Of a DNA stretch of 64,000 nt, positions 57,471-64,000 are shown piece after piece (position 1 is the stretch's first letter; every line of letters begins with the position of its first letter). Where the stretch lies: positions 27,820-91,819 of the forward strand of contig NZ_MSTI01000093.1 of the NCBI RefSeq assembly GCF_001949125.1, written 5' to 3'. Below the pieces are notes generated by a model that had not been told where the DNA came from, made no database searches, and saw only the letters and a program-made list of their open reading frames with translations. The stretch comes from Deinococcus marmoris. Lineage in GTDB: Bacteria > Deinococcota > Deinococci > Deinococcales > Deinococcaceae. The translations under genes were made by a program, and so were the position numbers.

Positions 57471-57660
57471 GTTGTAGGCTGTCGGTTGTGGGGTGTGGGA
57501 AAGGCCAGGCAAAGCCTCATTCTTGACCCCTCGCCCCTGCGGGAGGGTCAAAGACCTGCTTGCAAAGGGGCCTTGTGAAGCAAGGGAGTGAGGGGGCCAC
57601 CGGGCAGGCCGTCACCCAAACAAGTCGCCCAGGCCCTTCCCACAACCTACAGCCCCTACG
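57471..57660. repeat. Inverted-repeat-bounded element overlapping a stop codon
   Basis: The left arm near 57475-57512 (GGCTGTCGGTTGTGGGGTG) and the right arm near 57628-57659 (GGCTGTAGGTTGTGGGAAG on the minus strand) are imperfect inverted copies. Between them is another hairpin-prone stretch (GACCCCTCGCCCC and its partner). The right arm contains the CTA that is the stop codon of the DivIC-like gene. The form is a small non-autonomous element. Confidence 0.5.
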
Positions 57661-58048
57661 GCAACCGCAACGCCTTGCAGTTCTCGCCGGGGCTTTCGGG
57701 GGCCTCCGGGCTGACGATGATGCGCTCGTTGATACCCACGAAACCCTGACAGCGGGCGAGTTCACGCAGGTAAGCGGGGGTATTGGCGTTGGTCTCGGCG
57801 TCCTGCAACACCTGCACGTCGCGTTCCAGGCCCCGGATATTGGCCTGGGCCTCGGCGGTCTGGCGGGTCCACGAGACGCTGCGGTAACCGGTGTTGATCA
57901 GTTGGAAGCTGAGCTGCACGATGCCCAGGCCCGCCAGCAGGCTGGTCAGGATCATGGTCAGGGGCAGGCGGGACAGCCGCCGGTAACTGAGCTGCCGCCA
58001 CCACGCCCGGCGCTGTGGTGGAGGTGGGGGGGGCGGCGCGTCGGTCAT
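57656..58048 (-). CDS. DivIC/FtsB-like septum protein (FtsL/DivIC family)
   Basis: A 130-residue bitopic protein. A Pro-rich and Arg/Trp cytosolic head precedes one membrane helix (about 28-48, LPLTMILTSLLAGLGIVQLSF), a coiled coil (QTAEAQANIRGLERDVQVLQDAETN) and a short tail with LARCQGFVGINERIIV, the DivIC-type ending. It would act in the divisome with FtsQ/L. The pyrimidine phosphorylase gene lies downstream in the opposite direction. The assignment is by layout, not clear identity. Confidence 0.65.
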   Translation of the reverse strand: MTDAPPPPPPPQRRAWWRQLSYRRLSRLPLTMILTSLLAGLGIVQLSFQLINTGYRSVSWTRQTAEAQANIRGLERDVQVLQDAETNANTPAYLRELARCQGFVGINERIIVSPEAPESPGENCKALRLP

Positions 58049-58192
58049 GCGGCCCCAGCATAGCGTTCACTTCTGAGAGCTGCCCTGGAAGGCGGGTGGG
58101 AATGCCAGCGTCTGGATTGTTGGCGGCTGGATTGTCGTCATCTGGAAGGCGGGCGGCAGAGGGCGTCCACACGGGCCGCTAGACTGGGAGGC

Positions 58193-58672
58193 ATGACTGC
58201 CCCATCCTCTCCGGCCCCGGCCCCGTCTGCCAGCCGCATTCCGGCCCTGAACTGGCATGCTGCCCACCGCACCTCCATCCAGCTCCGTTTTGCCGACGTG
58301 GACGCGATGGGCCACGTCAACAACGCGCGTTACGCCGAGTTTCTGGAGGTGGCGCGCATGGACATGTCGGCGGCGACGGGCATCCAGGGCGACGATGACC
58401 ATTCCATGCTGGCCCGTCTGGAACTGGATTACGTGCATGAAATCCGGCTGGGGCAGACCGTGTTCATCGAGTCGCTGGTGGAGCGGGTGGGCCGGACCAG
58501 TTGGACCGTGGCCGCCCGCTTCGTGGCCGACAACGTGCCCTGCGCCTTTGCCCGCTCGGTGCAGGTGCGCGTGAACGCGGATCACATCCCGGAACCTCTG
58601 CCCGAACGCTTTCACGACCTGGTCAGGCCGTTGCTGGCCCGCCTGGACGTGCCTTCGGAAAAAACCCCATGA
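58193..58672 (+). CDS. Acyl-CoA thioesterase, 4-hydroxybenzoyl-CoA thioesterase family
   Basis: A 159-residue hotdog-fold protein. The motif LRFADVDAMGHVNNARYAEFLEVARMD contains the catalytic Asp and conserved His/Asn, as in YbgC-like thioesterases. A short Pro/Ala/Ser tail precedes the fold. TAGACT is a -10 box 7 bases before the ATG, with GGGAGG between. It overlaps the following small gene by 4 bases. Confidence 0.9.
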   Translation: MTAPSSPAPAPSASRIPALNWHAAHRTSIQLRFADVDAMGHVNNARYAEFLEVARMDMSAATGIQGDDDHSMLARLELDYVHEIRLGQTVFIESLVERVGRTSWTVAARFVADNVPCAFARSVQVRVNADHIPEPLPERFHDLVRPLLARLDVPSEKTP

Positions 58673-58971
58673 GCGGTCCCTCTCGCAACAACCAGTACGA
58701 TGACCGCGTGCTGTATCAGGGCGATCCCTGGGTGCGGCTGGACACCCTGCCGCGCCTGCTGGCCGAGGGCTGGCGGCGCACCCTGGGAGAAGGCGGCGTG
58801 GTCACCGTGGTCCGCACGCCGTTTCAGTGGGCGATGGGTTCCCCGGTGATCGAGATCGAGACCGGTGGCTACATGGGCGACGTGGGCCTGTACGTGCCGC
58901 AGGTGCAACTGGCCGAGGCGCTGGAACTGCTGGGCTTTGACCCCGAGGAAGCCGGAGGCGAGGCGGGCTAG
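58669..58971 (+). CDS. Small hypothetical protein coupled to the thioesterase
   Basis: A 100-residue protein that I do not recognise. It has a polar opening (MSGPSRNNQYDDRVLYQGDPW), then LPRLLAEGWRRTLGEGGVVTVVRTPFQW, YMGDVGLYVPQVQLAEALELLGF and an acidic tail. There is no signal peptide or membrane segment. Its ATG overlaps the thioesterase stop (ATGA), so the two are translated together and probably act in one pathway. Confidence 0.7.
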   Translation: MSGPSRNNQYDDRVLYQGDPWVRLDTLPRLLAEGWRRTLGEGGVVTVVRTPFQWAMGSPVIEIETGGYMGDVGLYVPQVQLAEALELLGFDPEEAGGEAG

Positions 58972-59022
58972 AGTGGGCCGATAATCCGCCCCGTCCCTCC
59001 CCTTCCCCCTTCAGGAGTTTCT

Positions 59023-59931
59023 ATGACCACTTTTCCCCTGCCCGAACAGATCAGCATCGGCGTGGATGTCGGCGGCACTAAGATCGCCACCGGCGTGCTG
59101 CGCGGCGACGAATTGCAGGACCGCCATGTCCAGCCCACCCCCGAAACCGGCTGGGAGGCGGTGCTGGACGCCATCGCCGCGCAAATCACCGATTTGCAGC
59201 GCAAGCACCCCGACGCCCGCCTGATCGGCGTGGGGATTCCAGGGCCGCTGAACAGTGACCGCACCCGCGTCAAGTTCGCCCCCAACATCTACGGCTTCAA
59301 CGACGTGCCGATGGTGGACGGCCTGCTGGAACGCCTGTCTCAGCGGATCGTGCTGGAAAACGATGCCAAGGCCGCCGCACTGGCCGAGGCGTATCTGGGC
59401 GCGGCGCGCGGCACCGAGAGCAGCATTTACGTGACCGTCAGCACCGGCATCGGCGCGGGCATCGTGCTGAACGGTCGCATCTGGCGCGGGCGGCATGGCG
59501 TGGCCGGGGAACTGGGGCACATCACGGTGATGCCCGGCGGCCCGGTCAGCGGCGCGGGGCTGGACGGCGCGCTGGAGGCGGTGGCCAGCGGCACCGCCAT
59601 TGCGCGCGACGCCAGCTACGCCCTCAACCGCGACGTGAGTACCGCCGAGGCGTTCACGCTGGCGCAGCAGGGTCACCCCGGCGCGCGGCGGGTGGTGGCG
59701 CAGGCCATGAAGCACATCGGCGTGGCGCTGGCGGACCTGCAAAAGGTGATCGACCCGGAAGTCTTCGTGATCGGCGGCGGCGTCGCCAGCGTGGGCGACT
59801 ACTTCTTTCACGGCGTTCAGGCCGCAGCCGACGAGTACGCGCAGGGCTTCGCGCCCGTGACCATCCGCCGCGCCCAACTGGGGCCGGATGCGGGCGTGAT
59901 CGGCGCAGCGCTGGCTGCCCGCTACGGCTAA
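59023..59931 (+). CDS. ROK family sugar kinase
   Basis: A 302-residue ASKHA-fold kinase. The ATP loop is ISIGVDVGGTKIATGV, followed by VGIPGPLN, ENDAKAAALAEAYLGAARG and STGIGAGIVLNGRIWRG with GELGHITV. It matches the glucokinase-like ROK group. The zinc motif after GELGH, normally C-x-C-G-x2-G-C-x-E, reads SGAGLDGALE, so all three Cys are replaced by Ser/Ala. AGGAG precedes the ATG. Confidence 0.92.
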   Translation: MTTFPLPEQISIGVDVGGTKIATGVLRGDELQDRHVQPTPETGWEAVLDAIAAQITDLQRKHPDARLIGVGIPGPLNSDRTRVKFAPNIYGFNDVPMVDGLLERLSQRIVLENDAKAAALAEAYLGAARGTESSIYVTVSTGIGAGIVLNGRIWRGRHGVAGELGHITVMPGGPVSGAGLDGALEAVASGTAIARDASYALNRDVSTAEAFTLAQQGHPGARRVVAQAMKHIGVALADLQKVIDPEVFVIGGGVASVGDYFFHGVQAAADEYAQGFAPVTIRRAQLGPDAGVIGAALAARYG

Positions 59932-60092
59932 AACCATGCTCATCTGAACTTCATTAAGGCGTACAATATGGGCGCAGGCGTGCCTTGCAGGACAGCCCCC
60001 CCGAACCCTTGTTCTCTTGCTCCAGACTGTCCTTTCCAGTTTTCAGATTGACCTTTGCGTGCTGGGCTTCCCGGTGGAAGTAAGGAGACGTT

Positions 60093-60731
60093 ATGAAACA
60101 GGGTTTGGGAATTCTTCTCTATCTGGTTCTCGGAAGCGCCGTCGCTGCGCCTGTCACGCTCTCCACGAGCGGACAACCAGTCACGGTGAACACCGTGGTG
60201 ATCGGCGGCGTCACGTATGTCAAGCTGGCCGAGCTGAAGACAGCACTGACCGCCCAGGGCGGCGCGAACGCCAAGGCCAGTGTCAGCGGCTGCATCAACG
60301 AGTGGCTGTTCAACGGCATCTGGCGCATGCGCGTGACCAAGGTGCAGCCCTTCGTGGACCGGTCAAACAGCGCAGGCTGGGGCGTAACCGTCGAGATCAA
60401 GAACGGCACGAATCAGACCCTCAAGCTCGATGACGCCGGGGTCATTTATGACGGCGCGATCACCCTGAGCTTCCCCGACGGCAACAGTTGGGCCAAGATG
60501 GACGGACGCTCGGCCTGGCAGGACAAGACCTACGCCGCCATGCCACAGGGCAGCGGCACCGTCTACGAATTCCAGCTTTTCCCCGAATCTGGGATGGACA
60601 AGGCCGCCGTCGCCGCCTACGCTCCGCAGAAATTTCTGCTGGATGTGGCAAAGCAGAAAGACGATTACGTGAAGGCCAGTTTCAGCGTACCTGACCCCAG
60701 CTTCCGCGTCGACCTGACTTGCAAGAAATGA
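60093..60731 (+). CDS. Secreted hypothetical protein with copper-amine-oxidase-N-like stalk
   Basis: A 212-residue protein with a signal peptide (MKQGLGILLYLVLGSAVAAP) and an opening domain (VTVNTVVIGGVTYVKLAELKTAL) like the stalk domain of cell-wall proteins. A beta-rich part follows (WGVTVEIKNGTNQTLKLDDAGV and ITLSFPDGNSWAKMDGRSAW). Two Cys (SGCINEW and DLTCKK) could form a disulfide. TAAGGAG precedes the ATG. Function is unknown; it is coupled to an HD hydrolase by an ATGA overlap. Confidence 0.75.
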   Translation: MKQGLGILLYLVLGSAVAAPVTLSTSGQPVTVNTVVIGGVTYVKLAELKTALTAQGGANAKASVSGCINEWLFNGIWRMRVTKVQPFVDRSNSAGWGVTVEIKNGTNQTLKLDDAGVIYDGAITLSFPDGNSWAKMDGRSAWQDKTYAAMPQGSGTVYEFQLFPESGMDKAAVAAYAPQKFLLDVAKQKDDYVKASFSVPDPSFRVDLTCKK

Positions 60732-61294
60732 ATGTGGAGGGCGAACTGCTGGCGAAGGCCGAGGCGTTCGCCCTCCCGCATTATCTGGAGGCGGGGCGCG
60801 CTTACCACAACGCCAATCACGTCCGTGCCATGCTGGACGCACTGGAATCGCGTGGTGTGCTGACTCCGGCGCTGGCCCTGGCGGTGTGGGGCCACGATCT
60901 GATCTATGACGCCAGAGCGAGCGACAACGAGGAACGCAGCGCGGAAGTTTTTGGCGGCTGGCTGACCTCGCAGTCAGTCTCCGCCGAGCTTCGGCAGGAG
61001 GTTCGGGCGCTGATTCTGGCGACGAAACATAGCGCGCCGCCCGCCACCCGCGCCGAAGCCTTGCTGGTGGACGCCGATCTGGCAATTCTTGGCGCATCCA
61101 GTGATGCTTTTGCTGCTTACGACGCCGCCATCCGGCAGGAATACGCGCACGTTCCGACGCTGCTGTACCGCGTGGGCCGCAAGAAAGTCCTGCGCGGCTT
61201 TCTGAACCGCGAGCGCATTTACACGACGCCGGAATTTGCAGAACTGGAAGCGCAGGCGCGGGCGAATCTGGCGGGGGCGGTGGGGCGGCTGTAA
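60728..61294 (+). CDS. Predicted metal-dependent HD superfamily phosphohydrolase
   Basis: A 188-residue protein with HYLEAGRAYHNANHVRAMLDAL, ALAVWGHDLIYDARASDNEERSAEVF and VDADLAILG, the H...HD...D pattern of COG4339-type HD phosphohydrolases. YHNANH is characteristic of that group. Substrate unknown. Its ATG overlaps the stop of the secreted-protein gene. Confidence 0.87.
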   Translation: MNVEGELLAKAEAFALPHYLEAGRAYHNANHVRAMLDALESRGVLTPALALAVWGHDLIYDARASDNEERSAEVFGGWLTSQSVSAELRQEVRALILATKHSAPPATRAEALLVDADLAILGASSDAFAAYDAAIRQEYAHVPTLLYRVGRKKVLRGFLNRERIYTTPEFAELEAQARANLAGAVGRL

Positions 61295-61364
61295 ATTTTC
61301 CGGCCAGCAGCCTGCTTCGTCACCACCGGACAGGCGGCCCCGCTCAGGTGGCGCGGCCAGGAGA

Positions 61365-62993
61365 TCAGTCTGGGGCAGCCACGCCCATCTGCGTGAGCCA
61401 GGGGCCGGGCGGGGACATGCAGACCCGGTTGCGGCCCTGATTCTTGGCCAGATACAGGGCGCGGTCTGCTGCCAGCAGAACCTGCTCGGGAGCGGGGCCG
61501 TGTTCCGCCGCAGTCGCCACTCCAAACGACGCCGTGATTCGCAGCCTCTGCCCGTCATGGTCAATGTCGAGGCCCTCGATGTCACGCCGGATGGTCTCGG
61601 CCACCGACTGGACCTGGGCGGCGGGCGGCCCGGTCAGCACCATCACGAATTCCTCCCCGCCGTAACGGCACAGGGTGTGCTGGTCCTGAAAACGCCGTTG
61701 CAGCAGGGCGGCCACCTCCTGCAAGGCCCGGTCCCCGCCCCCGTGCCCGTAGGTGTCGTTCGTGACTTTGAAGTGGTCGATGTCGAAGATCAGGACGCTG
61801 TAGACCGCCCCCGTTTCAGTCTCCAGCAGGGCCAGTTGTTTCTGGAGATATCGGCGGTTGTGAAGCCCGGTCAGGGGGTCACGCAGGCTCTGCTCTCTGA
61901 GCTGCACCTGAAGGCGCTGGATTTCCAGGAAGCGTTGCTGAAGTTCCTCGTGGGCGGCCTGAATCCGGGTTTCGGCCCGCTGCTGCTCGGTGACGTCGCG
62001 CCATACCACCATGTGTCCCTGGACCACCTGCTGGTCGTCTCTCAGGCTGGACACCCGCACCTCCAGATGACGGCCCCCAGGCAGCGCCAGCCGAAGCTGC
62101 TGATCACCCAGGTCGCGCAGGTCGTAGAGCGCCGCGCTCCAGTGCGCGAACACCTCGGCTGCCGGCAGGCCCAGCGGCGAACCAATCTTCTCAGCAACCA
62201 TCCGGCGTGCGGCCTGGTTCAGGTCCAGCACGCGCCGCCGCCGGTCCAGCACCACAACGCCGTCGGGCAGTTGCTCGATCAGGAGATGCCGTGCCACCGG
62301 CACCAGATCGAAGAGACGCAGCCCCAGCACGGCGTACAGAAAAACGGCTCCAGTCACCAGAAACGACATGGGCGTGATGTCCAGTTGGGGAAACACCGGT
62401 CCCCACGTCACCCCCACGAAGCTTCCGGCCCACGGCACCGTCAGGCCAAGTAGCACCCAGCTCACCTGCTGGCGGTACAGCCCCACCGCCTCCCGCCGCG
62501 CCCGAATCAGGCGCACGACGCTGAGCAGGATCAACAGATACCCGTGGACCAACACCACCGTGAACCACGGGCCACCGTTCAGCAGGGTATGGGCCTTGCC
62601 AAGACCGGCAACCGGCCCGAACAGCAGGCCCAGCGGATCATTCGTGACGATCAGGGCCACCGTCACCACGCTGACCGCCAGCACCGCCGTCCATTCCGGC
62701 CACCTGACCTTGCGGGACGGTGCCGTGAGCAGCCGCGTCAGCAGCCACACACACACCGGGCTGGAGACCGCCCCCACAAAGCTAGCCAGCAGCCACACCT
62801 GCGGCCACAGCGGTCCAGAGCTGCCCCAGTGTGCAGCGTAGGTCAGTGTCCAGAACGCCACCATCATGAGATAGGCAAACAGACCCAGCGCCCCCGGAAC
62901 CTCACGCCGCCGCCATGCCACGGCAGCGGTCATTAAGGCCAGCGCGCCGGCAAAGTTAAGCCACAGCATGTAAGTCTGAGCCAGCGTTGACAT
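61365..62993 (-). CDS. GGDEF-domain protein with membrane sensor and PAS domain
   Basis: A 542-residue protein. About eight hydrophobic segments fill residues 1-230 (7TM histidine-kinase-like N-terminal sensor), a PAS-like part follows at 235-350 (LIEQLPDGVVVLDRRRRVLDLNQAA), then a coiled-coil linker and a GGDEF domain with RDPLTGLHNRRYL, FDIDHFKVTNDTYGHGGGDRAL and RYGGEEFVM. The active site is intact, so it should make cyclic di-GMP. No clear RxxD inhibitory site is seen. Start 62993 is chosen; an ATG at 63008 is possible. Confidence 0.9.
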   Translation of the reverse strand: MSTLAQTYMLWLNFAGALALMTAAVAWRRREVPGALGLFAYLMMVAFWTLTYAAHWGSSGPLWPQVWLLASFVGAVSSPVCVWLLTRLLTAPSRKVRWPEWTAVLAVSVVTVALIVTNDPLGLLFGPVAGLGKAHTLLNGGPWFTVVLVHGYLLILLSVVRLIRARREAVGLYRQQVSWVLLGLTVPWAGSFVGVTWGPVFPQLDITPMSFLVTGAVFLYAVLGLRLFDLVPVARHLLIEQLPDGVVVLDRRRRVLDLNQAARRMVAEKIGSPLGLPAAEVFAHWSAALYDLRDLGDQQLRLALPGGRHLEVRVSSLRDDQQVVQGHMVVWRDVTEQQRAETRIQAAHEELQQRFLEIQRLQVQLREQSLRDPLTGLHNRRYLQKQLALLETETGAVYSVLIFDIDHFKVTNDTYGHGGGDRALQEVAALLQRRFQDQHTLCRYGGEEFVMVLTGPPAAQVQSVAETIRRDIEGLDIDHDGQRLRITASFGVATAAEHGPAPEQVLLAADRALYLAKNQGRNRVCMSPPGPWLTQMGVAAPD

Positions 62994-63422
62994 TGTTCCC
63001 GACAGCATAGCGTGAGAAGACTGAGATTCGGCAGAGCAATCCTCAGAGTCAATCGGCTGGGGTTCTCAGGGCAGGAAGGGCCGAGCAGACTCCCTTCGAG
63101 GCGGCACAGGCAGATGATTTGACTTTCTACAGCAACGCCGGAGCGTTCACTGTGCCGCTGCCCCAGCCCGCAACGCGTCGCGCAACTGTTCGGCATGGGC
63201 GCTGGCTTACGCGGTGTGGAAAGTGGTTTTGCTACCTATGGGCAGGAAGTGGGAGCGGCGATTGCAGAGGTGTGGGGGCCGTGAAATCTAAGTGGGCAAT
63301 ATCCCACATAAATAGGTTATCTGAATATTTTAGACAAAGGACAGCAAGAATCTGATTGTTCGTATTGCGAAACATAAATTCTATGTGTCATTTTATACTA
63401 TAATATTAGATTTTATATATAA
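62994..63422. other. Intergenic and degenerate region before the AT-rich island
   Basis: The left half is GC-rich and holds a short open stretch 63165-63284 whose end reads PQRVAQLFGMGAGLRGVESG and FATYGQEVGAAIAEVWGP; it looks like the tail of a former gene without start. From about 63295 the composition turns sharply AT-rich. I see no complete gene. Confidence 0.4.
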
Positions 63423-63673
63423 TTAACTAAAAAAGTGAATATCTTCTATTAGTTCTATTTTAGCATAGTAAATTGCTAATCCTAGACCTTGTTCTGCTAT
63501 TCTGCCACTATCTATATCAGAAATATTGAACTCAACCGCAGCTTCTGATTCAAATTTATCAAATTGATAACTATGGGCGTAGATAAATTCATTATTTTCA
63601 TCTAAAATATCAAATCTGGCTTTATCAGCGTCAGATTTTTTGTCAAAAATTTCTCTAGTAAAAATGTATCTGA
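63423..63673 (-). pseudogene. AT-rich gene remnant, 5' end lost
   Basis: On the minus strand about 83 codons read RYIFTREIFDKKSDADKARF, then DILDENNEFIYAHSYQFDKF, ESEAAVEFNISDIDSGRIAE and a tail to HFF. The composition is strongly AT-rich and the frame has no start of its own: it enters the transposase gene in another frame at about 63676. It is probably the 3' piece of a transferred gene cut by the element to its right. Family unknown. Confidence 0.55.
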
Positions 63674-64000
63674 TTAGCGCCGAAGGGCCATCAGCACGGC
63701 TACGGGATCCTCGCCCCGCAGGCGGGCCGTTTCCACCACGCTCTTGATGCGGGTGTAGGTGGTAGCCCCCAACAGATTTTTGCTGCACTGAGAGACTTTC
63801 CTCGCCATCACTACGCTCCGCAGGGCACGCTCTGCGGCGTTGTTAGTGGGCGGAATTTCTGGGTCGATCAAGAAGTGCAGCAAGCGGCCTTGACGATGCT
63901 GTTCCAGGAAACCCCGTCTCAATCGCTCATTGGTCTTGGTCTTCAGGGGGGAACGGTCAAGCAGATGATCCAAGCGCAGGGTGAGAGACTCACCCTGCTG
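63674..64000 (-). CDS. IS66-family-like transposase, C-terminal part (runs off the window)
   Basis: The last 108 residues are present. The C-terminal catalytic region is recognisable: FLIDPEIPPTNNAAERALRS carries the Glu of the DDE site (NNxAER) and VVMARKVSQ and YTRIKSVVETARLRGEDPV follow. The frame is open to the right edge. Its TAA stop falls exactly at the switch to AT-rich DNA. Whether the element is whole cannot be judged here. Confidence 0.82.
   Translation of the reverse strand, partial: QQGESLTLRLDHLLDRSPLKTKTNERLRRGFLEQHRQGRLLHFLIDPEIPPTNNAAERALRSVVMARKVSQCSKNLLGATTYTRIKSVVETARLRGEDPVAVLMALRR

Overview
The window is high-GC chromosomal DNA that fits a Deinococcus species. The strongest indication is a complete nine-gene V-type (Thermus/Deinococcus) ATPase operon. 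Supporting signs are FemX-type peptidoglycan bridge synthesis, an HspR-type heat-shock operator in front of ftsH, and many genes whose TANNNT -10 box lies only 5-8 bases before the start codon, which suggests leaderless mRNAs. Genus is inferred; no database search was possible.

Left part (1-16.8 kb): the end of an IclR regulator, an M24 peptidase-like/oxidoreductase pair, rsgA, a parvulin-type isomerase, a FemA/B transferase, an SMP-30 lactonase/3-hydroxyisobutyrate-dehydrogenase-like pair, tRNA-Ser(GGA), plsY, a NarL-type response regulator, a peptide-binding lipoprotein, hslO, a double nucleotidyltransferase-fold protein and an HtrA-like protease. Centre-left (16.8-36.4 kb): tkt with a GntR regulator, a ribosome/tRNA maturation run (rpsP, khpA-like, rimM, trmD), a LON-domain protein, ruvX, a four-gene type IV pilin-like operon, a CCA/polyA polymerase, a site-2 protease, an nth-led operon, DedA and DUF4126 membrane proteins.

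Centre-right (36.4-51.7 kb): glnB-amtB for ammonium sensing and uptake, the V-ATPase operon (G/H-I-K-E-C-F-A-B-D), an AT-rich orphan gene, a TPR protein and ftsH. Right part (51.7-64 kb): a cluster of three DinB-like proteins with DUF1905 and DUF3224 proteins beside a divergent WYL regulator, a Fe-S/CDGSH protein, DUF4279, a pyrimidine-nucleoside phosphorylase, a DivIC/FtsB-like protein, a thioesterase, a ROK kinase, a secreted protein with an HD hydrolase, a GGDEF protein, and an AT-rich scar beside an IS66-like transposase that runs off the window.

The most unusual content is non-coding. Four dispersed copies of a roughly 170-bp element with inverted ends carry two internal hairpins whose arms differ between copies but still pair. 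There are also three other inverted-repeat-bounded elements, a perfect HspR operator at ftsH, helically phased repeats in front of the glnB promoter, and strong hairpins inside the V-ATPase operon.
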